DNA of 64,000 nt from Bacteroides intestinalis (GTDB lineage: Bacteria > Bacteroidota > Bacteroidia > Bacteroidales > Bacteroidaceae): positions 62,001 through 126,000 of the forward strand of contig NZ_CABJDN010000010.1 in NCBI RefSeq assembly GCF_902364365.1. Direction: 5' to 3'. This document shows, in pieces, positions 16,984 to 28,300 of the stretch (the stretch's first letter is position 1; each line of letters starts with the position of its first letter). The position numbers were made by a program, and so were the translations under genes. A model generated the notes under the pieces. That model was not told where the DNA came from and searched no databases. It saw nothing but the letters and a program-made list of their open reading frames with translations.

Positions 16984-19900
16984 TTACCACACTATCAGAG
17001 CTGGTTTATTCACAGATTCTCTGGTTCCGAAGGAACTATTCTTATTATTATCAGAATCATCTCCCAATTGGCGGACTTCCCTGATCAACACAAATGTAAT
17101 TTCCGGCTGCCGGCATTTGCGTATCAATGAAGTGACATCCAGTTGATGCCAGGATGCTGTTTCAGTCACAACTATCTCACCGGCTACATGTGCCGTATTA
17201 CCTACATCGGTTACGCGCACCTGGTCTTTTTCCAGATTGGGGGCATTCTTCCAGTTCAGGGTACTTTCATCCCAATTACTATTATCCAGCGCGTAGACAT
17301 GGAAGCGATAGGGAGATTTGGTTGACGAATTGCCATACAGCCGGAGTATAGCGGCATTCATTTCCTCTTTATTCATACCCGACAAGTCGAACTTGAGATA
17401 GCTAACCTGATTGCCATTGGCTCGGGAAGCATTCATTTCTATATTCATCACTTTGGCTTTACCAAAGTTTTTCTCACTATTTGCCCCGGCCTTAACGGTT
17501 GCATCCGCCGTTGCCACCAGTGTACTTGCAGCATTGGAACAGATAGGAATGGTAAGGAGCATTACACTCTGGGCAGGAAGTTCAAACGAAAGCTGTCCTT
17601 CTTCTGAGGTTTCTTTTATCCAGACTACTTCACCATAAGCATTTGCACTTACTTCCTCAGCAATCACCTTGGTTCCTACCGAAAGGTTCAGCGACTTCAG
17701 GTCCAGTGTGAGATGGTTTGAAGAGAGTTTCCGTTGTACCAGCCATACATAATATCTCATTTCTTCCGGGTTAAAGGAAGTTATCGCATCCACATCATTA
17801 TCAGCAACCGACTTCACTGTATTCAGCAACGGACGTTCATCCTTAAACCCTTTTGCAAACAGGCGAACAACTTCACCCGTACGCTGAATGCCACTTATAT
17901 CAAAAGAGGAAGGAATCTCCTTGACGGACTCCGCATCAAACAGTTTTATTTCCCTCACTTTGATACTCCCCTTATCCGTTGCAACAAAGCGGACTTTGGA
18001 AGTAGTTACAGGAGCATCGAACAGAAAAAAGGATTGCGCATAACGTGCATCTTTCTCAACGGTCTCTTTTATATCCGCCCATCCGGTACCGTCCCAATAC
18101 TGCAAACGAAAATTCTTCACGCGGTCGGGAGCCGTATAAACTCCATATGCCGAACCCGTATAGACTACAGCCCCACCCAATAAGGTGCTTTTTCCCAGAC
18201 TTATTTCCAGGTATTTCTCTGTATCCGTATCCGGAGACACCCACATGGAAGCATCTGTCTTATTACCATCGGTTACTACTTTCACCGCTACCGGGCGAGA
18301 TGAAGTCAAGTCCATTGCTTTCTTACCCAATGCCACATTGGTATAGGCATCCTCCACAATCCGTTTGCCTTGCCAGATAAAGTGATGTCCTGACTTAATT
18401 CCACGCGGATATGTTCCGCTGGTAGTATTGGCAAACTTAAAAGCCCACATTCCATACCCTTGATTGAACGTATTGTTTGTATATTCGCCGGCCCATTCTG
18501 TGAACAAGGAAGGAGAATCCATCGTTTCTTCCTTATCGATCAGATATGCATTCATCCAACGCCCTGTTTCCGTATAAACGATCGGAAGCGGTTGTTTCAA
18601 AGGATGATTTTCCACTATAATCTTTCTTATATCAGAAACCTTGGACGCATAACCTGCTGCCGGAAGATTATAAGAGTGGGTAGAGAATACATCTATCAAA
18701 TCCCTGTCCGAAGGCAAGCCGCGATAGTCTATACGCAGATTCTTCACGACTTCGGCCCACCAGTTTGTATTGGAACCCGCTGTAACCGGACTCACAAAAC
18801 GTGATTTCAGATTCTTCCCATACAGCCTATTCACATCCTGCACGGCACAATAAACAGCATCCGAAACTATTTTCATGGCATCTACATACTGGGTGATCTT
18901 CATTGGTCCGGCATGGCGATGATTCGGTTCGTTGTGCATGGCGTACATGGTTACATCTCCCGTCTTAGCCGCATAAAAAGCCAATGCATAGAAACGCTGC
19001 CACTGCTTCCATTTATTACTCCACGTTCCATCAAAATCGGTGGAATTTATCTGAAGAATAGCATCGATATTCAGACGTTTCAATTCTTTCAACGTGTATT
19101 CGAATACCATGGAATTGGTAGAGAAATGTGCTTCCCCACACTTCGCCAGGATAGGTTCCCATTGAATGAAACGGTTATGCTCCGGATTGTTTCGCAACTC
19201 ATTCTTGTAGGACTCAAAATCCTCCAATGTGGAAAGCTCTTTATCATGCAGCACAACGGACTGGGGAATATAATCGTTCAGAGAAGTCCATACGCGCAAA
19301 CTGTTCACATTAGAGTATTCAAGCCAACCGGAAACATTACTTCCCGGTAAATAATATCCTTGATTGTAAGCCACGTATTTCATGGACTTACCAATGATTT
19401 CTTTAGCCACCGTCACCTGCATTTCCTTTTCCAAAGGTTCCTGGGAAACTCTTGGAGCTTCACCTGTAGTAACAGGAATCGGCATACCCGCCTTCTCCTT
19501 ACCGTATACTTCAAACTCATTAATACGGATCGGTTCACCATCGGTAGATACCAGACGAATCTGAAAAGTGAGCAGCTCCGGATGAAAGGTGAACTCAAGC
19601 TTATCCAACCTGTTCTCCGTGCATTCCGTATCCGGCAGGTCCGTCCAGTTGGCATCATCCCAGTATTGAATCTTAAAATTCTTCACCGACCAGAATCCCG
19701 GTGCTTTTCCTTTCTCCTGCTCTGTTTGTTCGACATCCGGAATTCCCGTATAGATAACAACCCGGTTTATATTATAATATCTCTCAAGATTAATATCCAG
19801 TGTATGGGGTGGACGCGCACTTTTACCACTCATCCAGGTAGATTTACGCGAAACGATTCCATCCGTCACATTGGATGCCGGAAACTCTTCCTGCTGCGAT

Positions 19901-20010
19901 GAGGCAGTGACCGGTTTGTGTAATGCTACATTGACATTATCTGCATGTAGCCCCAAAAAGGGCATGACAATAGCACCACAGACTAAAAATAGTTGTTTCT
20001 TCAAGCTCAT
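16984..20010 (-). CDS. Multidomain clan GH-A hydrolase with two discoidin domains and DNRLRE
   Basis: 1008 residues, signal peptide about 1-23. Order: F5/8 type C domain (about 25-172), TIM-barrel hydrolase (about 195-550), second F5/8 type C domain (about 556-692), beta-sandwich linker (about 700-840) and a C-terminal DNRLRE/CBM96-like module (about 850-1008; YLKFDLSGM, LNWKNAP). Likely acid/base is E361 (MHNEPNH) and nucleophile E481 (VYTETGRW), as in clan GH-A families such as GH39 and GH86; the exact family is uncertain. Three binding-type modules suggest attack on an insoluble or complex polysaccharide. No lipobox is visible, so the protein is probably periplasmic or secreted. It starts 23 bp after the esterase gene and ends 127 bp before susC. 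Confidence 0.78.
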   Translation of the reverse strand: MSLKKQLFLVCGAIVMPFLGLHADNVNVALHKPVTASSQQEEFPASNVTDGIVSRKSTWMSGKSARPPHTLDINLERYYNINRVVIYTGIPDVEQTEQEKGKAPGFWSVKNFKIQYWDDANWTDLPDTECTENRLDKLEFTFHPELLTFQIRLVSTDGEPIRINEFEVYGKEKAGMPIPVTTGEAPRVSQEPLEKEMQVTVAKEIIGKSMKYVAYNQGYYLPGSNVSGWLEYSNVNSLRVWTSLNDYIPQSVVLHDKELSTLEDFESYKNELRNNPEHNRFIQWEPILAKCGEAHFSTNSMVFEYTLKELKRLNIDAILQINSTDFDGTWSNKWKQWQRFYALAFYAAKTGDVTMYAMHNEPNHRHAGPMKITQYVDAMKIVSDAVYCAVQDVNRLYGKNLKSRFVSPVTAGSNTNWWAEVVKNLRIDYRGLPSDRDLIDVFSTHSYNLPAAGYASKVSDIRKIIVENHPLKQPLPIVYTETGRWMNAYLIDKEETMDSPSLFTEWAGEYTNNTFNQGYGMWAFKFANTTSGTYPRGIKSGHHFIWQGKRIVEDAYTNVALGKKAMDLTSSRPVAVKVVTDGNKTDASMWVSPDTDTEKYLEISLGKSTLLGGAVVYTGSAYGVYTAPDRVKNFRLQYWDGTGWADIKETVEKDARYAQSFFLFDAPVTTSKVRFVATDKGSIKVREIKLFDAESVKEIPSSFDISGIQRTGEVVRLFAKGFKDERPLLNTVKSVADNDVDAITSFNPEEMRYYVWLVQRKLSSNHLTLDLKSLNLSVGTKVIAEEVSANAYGEVVWIKETSEEGQLSFELPAQSVMLLTIPICSNAASTLVATADATVKAGANSEKNFGKAKVMNIEMNASRANGNQVSYLKFDLSGMNKEEMNAAILRLYGNSSTKSPYRFHVYALDNSNWDESTLNWKNAPNLEKDQVRVTDVGNTAHVAGEIVVTETASWHQLDVTSLIRKCRQPEITFVLIREVRQLGDDSDNNKNSSFGTRESVNKPALIVW

Positions 20011-20033
20011 AAATTATCTTTTAATGGGTATTT

Positions 20034-22292
20034 CTATTCTTTAGAGTAACAGGCTTTATAAACCGCTTCAGCATATCTCCTACCAAGGATTATCTGACTG
20101 TCAGCACTAAAATGAGGGTCATTTTCATTGATCAGGGGCACCAATTCCCGGGATGACACACAATAGGAATAGGGAATATGCCGGGGAACCGTACGCAACA
20201 TCTTATTAAACGCATCCGAAGTCCCATTCACCCGCCATTCGGCAATCTCTCCCACAATAACGGGGAGCTTTGTATCTCCCAAATCTTCCCGCAAATCGGC
20301 AACCAACTTTTGTAACTTCGCCATATACGCTTCCGGATTCCGGCTATCGGCTTCGCCCTGATGCCAGATAATTGCTTTCAACGTTCCGTACTTCATGGCT
20401 TGGCGTATACGTGACAAAGCTTCTCCATAATAATCATCCTTAGCTCCTTTCAACCATGAGTTTATGGAACTCCCTCCGCGTGCATTAACCACTAATCCAA
20501 GTTTATGCCTCGTTTTATCTGCAATGGCCTTTGCAAAAGAATAGGCCGGGCCTACTCCTTGCAGATCTATTTGCTTGCGGATAGTAGAGTACTTATTTAA
20601 AGGATTCCTTGCAGGTTCCATATCACCGTTCGGAGTCAGCAAGTATACATCCTTTATACTGCCTTTATAGTTATCAGTAATATATCCCCGTCCTGCCATG
20701 TTAGACTGGCCAATGAAAAGGAACAGATCAAGCTGGGGTATCACCGGTTCAGGGTTGACACATACGCCTTCCGTCTCCAACATGTATTTATCCGTGCGGA
20801 AGGGAAGGGCGGGAAAGCCTTCTTTATTAAAGAAATTCATGTATCCACTATTCACCCAGAGATAACGGACATCTACAGGATTATTTACCTGATTACTCTT
20901 TACACGTACCCGATTGTTATCAACAATCACTGCTTCAGCCGGATAAAACTGGCCGTCTTTACCGGCAACCATAAATCCGGAAAGCGAGGAAGAACCGTCT
21001 TTGGCAATAATCCCTGTACCCACATTCGCAAATTCCAGAAGTAAACTGCCATCTTCGGTTTTCGTCTTCTTTCTAAATTCAGGTCCCTGATAGACGATCT
21101 TCTTACCATAAACTTTACCCAAAGCCAACTGTGCAAGGCGCCAGCCAACTGTATCTTTCACAATCGGATGAATATCTTTGGGATTTCCCTGGTCAAAAGC
21201 AACGGCCATACCTGTATTCTTCACATGCAGTGAGGTGAGGTATTGCGCTTCACGCAACTCATTCCAGTAACGGGTCTTTGTTTCAAATCGAGGTAACTGT
21301 ACAAACAGGAAAGGAATATCTCCCTGCCCCCACGACATCCTCCACTCCTTTATCATCGCGGGGAACAGTTTACGATATTGTGCCCCACGTGCTGTATTCG
21401 ACTCTCCCTGATAGAAAATAAATCCTTTCAGAGTATATGGACTGACAACGTTCAACATCGTTTCGGATAAACCGACCGGACGACGAAAGTTCCATTTCCC
21501 CATAGGCTCCGTAGGTTTACCAATGTATTGTTTCTTTTCTGCTGATAATTTGTTATACTCTGCCAGAGACTTAATATAACGGTCATATATCTTCTCGTAC
21601 TCTCCAGGCTGATAAGCATCAGCAATACTATCATAACGCTCTATGACAGGGCGGAAGTCTTTATCTGACAACAGCAACTTCCGGCTCGTCCACGCCTCAA
21701 CCGTCGTTCCTCCTACGGGTAGTTGAATGATACCGATAGGAATATTCAAATCTCTATGCAGATTCTTCGCAAAGTAGTAAGCAACAGCTGCAAACTCCGG
21801 TGCTGTCTCAGGAGTACAAGTCTTCCAGGATGTTTCAGGCACTTCGTGTTCCGGATAGTATTTTCTCGGTACTTTATAATAACGTATCTGAGGATAATCA
21901 GCCAAATCGATTTCCGCCTTCGCATCCTTCACCTTGCGCAAAGCAAACTCCATATTTGACTGACCACCCGCCAGCCATACGTCACCTACGAAAACATCTC
22001 TAAAACTAACCTTATTATTACCATTTATGACTTCTAATTTATAAGGTCCTCCGGCTTCTCCGGTCCTTAGTGTGACCATCCATTTTCCATCAACAACCTT
22101 ACTTTTCCGACTGTGTCCTTCAAACAACACTTCAACCTGCGAACCGTCTGCCGCCTCTCCCCAGATCTTCACGTTTGCATTACGTTGCAATACCATATGA
22201 TCCGTAAAAACACCGGCAACCGTAAACCTGCCGCCAGCAAAAACAACGATGCTGGTCAGAAATAAAAATAAAGAAAATAAAATGCGTTTCAT
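20034..22292 (-). CDS. Double-domain carbohydrate esterase (sialate O-acetylesterase-like plus CE6-like)
   Basis: 752 residues with a signal peptide. The N-terminal unit (about 25-510) is a SASA/sialate O-acetylesterase-like SGNH hydrolase: nucleophile S112 (GGQSNMEF), a second block FYQGESNT (about 293-300) and a DIHP histidine near 375. The C-terminal unit (about 520-752) is a second, shorter SGNH esterase like CE6 acetylxylan esterases: S530 (IGQSNMAGRG), IWHQGEAD, and DPHFSADSQ near the end supplying Asp/His. Both active sites look intact. The protein probably removes acetyl or other acyl groups at two positions or on two sugars of the PUL A substrate. A 125-bp gap with an inverted repeat precedes it. 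Confidence 0.88.
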   Translation of the reverse strand: MKRILFSLFLFLTSIVVFAGGRFTVAGVFTDHMVLQRNANVKIWGEAADGSQVEVLFEGHSRKSKVVDGKWMVTLRTGEAGGPYKLEVINGNNKVSFRDVFVGDVWLAGGQSNMEFALRKVKDAKAEIDLADYPQIRYYKVPRKYYPEHEVPETSWKTCTPETAPEFAAVAYYFAKNLHRDLNIPIGIIQLPVGGTTVEAWTSRKLLLSDKDFRPVIERYDSIADAYQPGEYEKIYDRYIKSLAEYNKLSAEKKQYIGKPTEPMGKWNFRRPVGLSETMLNVVSPYTLKGFIFYQGESNTARGAQYRKLFPAMIKEWRMSWGQGDIPFLFVQLPRFETKTRYWNELREAQYLTSLHVKNTGMAVAFDQGNPKDIHPIVKDTVGWRLAQLALGKVYGKKIVYQGPEFRKKTKTEDGSLLLEFANVGTGIIAKDGSSSLSGFMVAGKDGQFYPAEAVIVDNNRVRVKSNQVNNPVDVRYLWVNSGYMNFFNKEGFPALPFRTDKYMLETEGVCVNPEPVIPQLDLFLFIGQSNMAGRGYITDNYKGSIKDVYLLTPNGDMEPARNPLNKYSTIRKQIDLQGVGPAYSFAKAIADKTRHKLGLVVNARGGSSINSWLKGAKDDYYGEALSRIRQAMKYGTLKAIIWHQGEADSRNPEAYMAKLQKLVADLREDLGDTKLPVIVGEIAEWRVNGTSDAFNKMLRTVPRHIPYSYCVSSRELVPLINENDPHFSADSQIILGRRYAEAVYKACYSKE

Positions 22293-22378
22293 AGTTCAAT
22301 TCGGTTTTAAAATGACTCTGCAAAGATGTCCGTTTACCGAGTGAAGACATATAACAATCGTTCTTTTATGAAGCAACT

Positions 22379-22396
22379 TTGTACAGCCGTGTACAA
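22379..22396. promoter_or_regulatory. Perfect inverted repeat, possible operator
   Basis: TTGTACA-GCCG-TGTACAA is a perfect 7+4+7 inverted repeat in the 125-bp gap between the GH2 stop and the esterase start, about 87 bp upstream of the latter. The short loop and absence of a T-run argue against a terminator; a dimeric regulator site is more likely. Confidence 0.45.
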
Positions 22397-22417
22397 TATT
22401 GGCAACTATCAGAAATC

Positions 22418-25297
22418 TTATTCCGTATGATCCGGACGCTCTGTACTTAATATTGTTTTCAGTAATATCACCCGGCGATCTCCTTTCAGAGAAACTTTCA
22501 TTGTATTCTTTATATGCGAGATATCTGTTTCGACACTTAACTGTTGCTTGGGTTGAAGCACATAGTTCCTTGTTGTTGTGTCATTGACGGTGATGCTGAT
22601 GTTAAGAGGTTCGTCCACAGGATTCTCCAATATGGTAATCATGGTTTTCTTCTTCCCGGACAATGTCATGTAGAAATATCCTTCGCCGCTGGTAGATGAT
22701 TTACCGATCAACGGGCTTCCTCCTTTTGAAAAAGTGAATGGAGCCATAGGTCTTCTTCCATAAGGTACATATTGCACACCCGGTTTTGAATTCCACCCAC
22801 CATAAGCACCGGCATACTGGTAACCATATTCATCAATCTTCACTTCATATCTGGGGTCATGTTCCTGTCCTTTTGGAATGATAGGAACAGTGTTTACCAT
22901 CAGACCATTACAAGATGCGTTCACGATTCCCCGTTCGGAAGCATAGTCTCCCCAGATAATTGAGTCAGTCATTTCCACATACGGTTCATGCTGCTTGTCG
23001 ACAGACATATAACGAAGCATATTGAAAAGGAGTTTATCAGCTACGGGGTCTACTCCGCAATGATTAATCAAGTCGAAACCAGACAACAGTATGGAGCCTT
23101 TACCCATAAACATCTCCGACAAGGCTGTCGCTGCCAAAGCACGGCTATAGTTGGCAAGGACGGCTACATTCTCCATCCCGGATTCACGAAGATCATATCC
23201 TTTGTCCACCGGATAAATGGCAGGAAAACCTTTCTTCGATTCATCATAGGAGGTATAGTCGGACCAAAGGCGGAACTGCTTAGGGGTTAATCCGTTAAAA
23301 ACCGGATGATACGGACGTTCGAGATTGATATTCATACCATCTGCATACGCCAGAGACGGTGAAAGATAAACCGGATCATTATTGCTGTCTTTCAGAAACT
23401 CTACGGAAGTTGGCAGCCACGATTGATTGAATGTTGCAGCATCCTGTTGCAGGCAAATAATGCGCCCACCCTTACTTACATATTCTTTCAACTGCTCTGA
23501 CTGATTATTCAGTGAATCATCCCATGAATTCTTAGCCAGAATTAAGGTAGAGTTCCGGGGCAATTCCTTAACCATACGTACCGCTTTTACAGGGTAACCG
23601 AGTTTCTGCAAACAGCTCAAGGTTTGCTCTCCTGCCGAAGAATCGTACACATAAATGGTTTTCTTTATCACCTCTGTACCCCGCCAGTCTTTTCCGGCTA
23701 TGAACAGTTCACTCTCATTATAGGACACCTTACTGCCTTTCGACCAAATCTCACCTTTCAGCATATAGTCTCCCGAAGGCAGATTCTTAGGAATATCTAT
23801 CGACAAAGGCCTTTTACAAGTGCCATAATAGGGAACAGATGGAAGATCGACCTCTCCCTCCAATACTTTCTCACCTTCCTTTTCAATCCACCACTGCAAA
23901 TGAACTTCATCCAAATCATTGCCATAATCATCGTCATTGACGACATGGGCTACCACCGCAAGCTTACTCCCTGCATAAATCTGCGATTGCCAATTCTCCC
24001 AACTCAGCAATACAGGCTGATAACTGATCTGGTATTGCCAGGCTACAGGTTTCGGTTTCATCTCGGCAAAGGATTTTACTCCATCCCAGTTATGAAATAT
24101 AATTGTAAAAGGCATCGTACCTGCCAGGCAGCTGTTTTGACTTCTCAACCGACGGAATAATTCCGTTGCATTCTTCAGTACAAAAGCCTGATAGGTCATA
24201 GCTGCTCCGGCTTGTTCATCATCGGGCAGATGTCCTGTCCAACACTTCTGCGAACCCGGTTGTTTGGTTCTGGAGCAGAGGTTAAAACGCCCGTCTATTC
24301 CTGTATAGTTTCCTACACATTCGGTAAAAGTAATCGGTTGTACTCTTCCCGGATTTTGCCACATCGCCTTATCACGCATATTGAGATAAGTAAGGAAAGT
24401 ATTATAATACCATCCCCAATACCTATGTACATCATAGATATCGCCCGAATGTCCCAGCCCATAACCGGTATTGCCTATATACAATCTGGTATCATCCCAT
24501 TTCTTGAGTTCACGACACATCTTTGTCAGGAACTCCCGATACAGATCGCCCGTTTTACCTTCATAAGGCATTTCATTGGATAAAATATAGATGACTACGG
24601 AAGGATGGGGAGTGAACGGTCCCAGATCAATTTCCTTATAGGTTCTGAGTGACAGGTCAAAGTCTGTCGGTGGTGCAGTCTTGGTTGCATGTTTGGGACG
24701 ACCATACCGACCTGCAAATATCATCATACCTTCTTCATCGCACACATCCATCCAATTCTGGTCATCGGGAATACGGATGATATTTATGTTCAGGCTCTTC
24801 ATAAAGCGAACATAATCACGTGCAAAGTCTTTGCTTCTTTCCAGTTGTTCGGGTATTCCCCGCTCAGGCGGATTAATGGCATTCCCCCGCAGATAGACAG
24901 GTTTATCATTCAAATAAAATACACCACCCCGCATCTCGAACTTTCTGAACCCAATCCGCTTATGAAAAGTTTCAGTACCAGCCTTTATTTCCAAGTCATA
25001 AAGTGCAGGATTAACAGGACTCCATAATTCAGGAGTCAATTGGTCTATTTTCCAGACCACCGTTGTATCCACTTTATTCTTAAAATAAAATTCTCCGGAA
25101 TGGTTGCACAATATCACCTTATTCCGGGCATGCGTAATTACAGCATCAAGGGATAAACTTTCGTTCGCCTCAGCAGACAACATTACTTCAATCCTGATAT
25201 CCTTATCGGTAGTGACAGGAGTTACCTTATGAACCTTTGCCGCCAACAGAGACAACGGAAAGAATGCACATAAAGCACACAATAATCTTGTTTTCAT
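22418..25297 (-). CDS. GH2-family glycoside hydrolase, divergent and N-terminally short
   Basis: 959 residues with a signal peptide. After an Ig-like domain (about 25-120) comes a GH2 TIM barrel with acid/base E242 (LSNEMPYE) and nucleophile E326 (TFTECVGNY). The usual N-terminal GH2 sugar-binding jelly roll appears to be missing. Residues about 550-760 resemble a glutamine-amidotransferase-like alpha/beta domain (IYVYDSSAGEQTL, GGRIICLQQDA) of the kind attached to some galactosidases, and the remainder is beta-rich. Beta-galactosidase, glucuronidase or mannosidase-type activity is possible. It starts 22 bp after the regulator gene and is probably periplasmic. Confidence 0.82.
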   Translation of the reverse strand: MKTRLLCALCAFFPLSLLAAKVHKVTPVTTDKDIRIEVMLSAEANESLSLDAVITHARNKVILCNHSGEFYFKNKVDTTVVWKIDQLTPELWSPVNPALYDLEIKAGTETFHKRIGFRKFEMRGGVFYLNDKPVYLRGNAINPPERGIPEQLERSKDFARDYVRFMKSLNINIIRIPDDQNWMDVCDEEGMMIFAGRYGRPKHATKTAPPTDFDLSLRTYKEIDLGPFTPHPSVVIYILSNEMPYEGKTGDLYREFLTKMCRELKKWDDTRLYIGNTGYGLGHSGDIYDVHRYWGWYYNTFLTYLNMRDKAMWQNPGRVQPITFTECVGNYTGIDGRFNLCSRTKQPGSQKCWTGHLPDDEQAGAAMTYQAFVLKNATELFRRLRSQNSCLAGTMPFTIIFHNWDGVKSFAEMKPKPVAWQYQISYQPVLLSWENWQSQIYAGSKLAVVAHVVNDDDYGNDLDEVHLQWWIEKEGEKVLEGEVDLPSVPYYGTCKRPLSIDIPKNLPSGDYMLKGEIWSKGSKVSYNESELFIAGKDWRGTEVIKKTIYVYDSSAGEQTLSCLQKLGYPVKAVRMVKELPRNSTLILAKNSWDDSLNNQSEQLKEYVSKGGRIICLQQDAATFNQSWLPTSVEFLKDSNNDPVYLSPSLAYADGMNINLERPYHPVFNGLTPKQFRLWSDYTSYDESKKGFPAIYPVDKGYDLRESGMENVAVLANYSRALAATALSEMFMGKGSILLSGFDLINHCGVDPVADKLLFNMLRYMSVDKQHEPYVEMTDSIIWGDYASERGIVNASCNGLMVNTVPIIPKGQEHDPRYEVKIDEYGYQYAGAYGGWNSKPGVQYVPYGRRPMAPFTFSKGGSPLIGKSSTSGEGYFYMTLSGKKKTMITILENPVDEPLNISITVNDTTTRNYVLQPKQQLSVETDISHIKNTMKVSLKGDRRVILLKTILSTERPDHTE

Positions 25298-25319
25298 AGT
25301 ATCAATTATAATAGTAAAC

Positions 25320-28300
25320 TTATTCTTCTCCTTTCTGATATTGGGCGGGAGTCACCCCGAACAACTCCCTGAAACGTTTTATGAAATAGCTTGGGGAGTT
25401 AAAGCCAACTTCATATGCTATCTCCGAAACAGTCTTCGTATCCATCTGTTTCAGTAGCATCTGCGCCTTCTTCAATCTGATATTCAGAATGAAGTCATTG
25501 GGCGTCTGCCCTGTGATACCCTTAATCTTCAGGAAGAGTTTGGTACGGCCGGTATTCATGGCCTGGGCAAACATATTCACGTCAAAATCCGGATTATCCA
25601 GATTCTGTTCAATACACGCTACACATTGTTCCATGAACTGATGGTCTGCGCTATTTGTTGCCAGTATATCCACATTGTTATCCATTTGTTTTGCATATTT
25701 TTTCTGTAACAGCTTTCTGCTGTTTACCAGATTGTTACAACGCATAAACAAATGTTTCACATTAAAAGGTTTAGTCACATAGTCATCTGCACCCGTTTTT
25801 AACCCTTGCATTGTATATTCTTCAGCTGTCTGGGCCGTCAGTAATATCACTGGGATATGGGATGTTTCAAAATTACTCTTTATCTTCCTGCACATTTCTA
25901 TACCGGACATCTTGGGCATCATGATATCGCTCAATACAATATCGGGCTGCATTTCTTTTGTTTTTTCCAGTCCTTCTTCACCATCCTGCGCTTCGCAAAC
26001 GGAATATACTTTGGAGAACAGACGGACCAGTAAGCCTCTGAGTTCTTCATTGTCTTCAACAATCAAGATTTTGCTCTTTGTATTTTCCGATTCATTAGCG
26101 GGATTCTCATCGTCCATCACATCAGTCAATGCCTTGTCACCATACATGGTCAATTCTGAAATGCATGATGAATCGATATCGGGAGTTGCCACTTTTTGTG
26201 AATCGGCAATGTGACTATCGCCCAAAGGCAATTCAACCACAAAAGTGGTTCCCTTTCCTTCCATGCTCCGCACACTGATTTTGCCTTTATGGGCTTCAAT
26301 TATACTTTTAGCAAGTGCCAATCCTATACCCGTACCTTTCTGGTTGTCTGTGCTGTCGACCTGATAAAAACGATCGAATATCTTATCCAGACTCTTTTCG
26401 GCAATACCGATACCCGTATCTGAAATAAGAATAACTACACTATTTTCATATTCCTGTACTGATAAGGAGACTGTACCACCCAGAGATGTATATTTGAAAG
26501 CATTGGACAGCAAGTTATAAATCACCTTTTCAAGCTGTACCACATCAAACCAGACTTCCAGATTCCTATCCTTATTAAGAAATTCAAGATTAATCTGTTT
26601 ACCCCGTGCATACTCTTTGAAAGACAGATAGATTTCATCCAAGAACGCATAAATATCCTGCTTGCTGTATTTGAACTTTTCGAAACCCTGTTCTTGTTTC
26701 CTGAAATCAAGAAGCTCGGTTATCAGGCGCTTCATACGTAATGTATTTCGATGGATATTCACCAGTTTATTGTACACTAACGGCTGAATATCATTCCTTT
26801 CCATCAGCATCTCCAACTGGCTCACAATCAATGTGAGCGGAGTACGGAATTCATGTGAAATATTGGTAAAGAAACGAAGTTTGGACTGGTTCAGTTCTTC
26901 TATCTGTTTCTTCTCTTTCTTCTCGTATTCAAGTGAAGCCCGCAACTTTAATTTGGAAGAATAGAAACTAACCACTATATAGACAGATACAATCACAATA
27001 ATAACGTAAATACAATATGCCCAGGCCGATTTGTAAAAAGGTGGCTTCACCACAATATCGATTTCCTTAAAGATACTTTCCTTACCGGAATATTCCTCAG
27101 AGCTCTTTATCTTTAGCTTATACTTACCCGGATTCAGGTTGGTGTAAGTAATGCCTTTACGATAACCTGCACTCATCCAGTCTTTATCAAATCCCTCCAA
27201 TTTATAGTAAATCCGGTTTCTCAGTACCGATACATAATTGGATAACGAGAAATTTATAGTGATGATGGAATGATTATGATTCAGCGTAATTTGTGGCTGA
27301 TACAAAATAGACTCAGAGAGAATATTGGAGTCATCATTTGGCAATATAACCTGGTTATTCACTTCCAATGAGATAAAGTTAAGCTGATAGGGCTTTACAT
27401 AAGAATTCAATTCTTTTTCAAAGAAAGATATCATCATCTTGGGACCGGAAAGAAATATCTCATTATCGCTGGCCACAAACAATCCGTAAGGGTTCAATGC
27501 CGTCATCGGAAAACCATTCTGTTTATTATAGTTATAAAAGCGCTGGTTCTCCATATCAAAACGTGAAAAGCCTTGATTACTGGCTATCAGGAGATAGCCG
27601 GACAAAGACTCTTTTATATCGAGGATATAATCATTGATCAGGTCCGAATTGTGTGAGTTAAACGGTTTGAATGAATTGATATCCGGCTCATACAGGAATA
27701 TACCATCTCCCGAAGAACCCGCCCAGATATTACCTTTCTTATCTTCAAAAAGTACATTTATCAGATTACTGCCTATAACCCGCTTCGAACTATTAGGAAC
27801 GAAATACTCATCTTGTTTCCGGGTTTCAAGATTATATTTAACCAGTCCCAATGAATAGGAGAACCATAAATTATTGTTCCTGTCAAGAAGCATATCAATG
27901 ATCTGTCTGTTATTGAGTCTACTATCTTTCAGTAGCTTTGTGCATTCTCCTGTTTGAGGATTGAATGAACCTATTCCGTTATGGGTTGCCAGCAAAAGAT
28001 TCCCTTTATACGGAATAATTTTGCGAACTATATCGTTAATCAATGAATTCTCTTTCCCGGGAATATGCCTGTAGTTGGTAAATCGATGCGTTTTCAAATC
28101 CAGCTTATCCAGTCCTCCCCGTAGTGTACCTATCCACAGAATCTGGTTATCTTCATCTAAATGCAGGGATTGTACCGTATTGGATGCAAGAGAGTTCTTA
28201 TTTATATCATACTTAAACTCTGCGAAGCTTCTTGTTTTTCGATCGAGATAGTTCACTCCACCACCTTCCGTTGCAATCCAGATATTTCCTTTAGAGTCTT

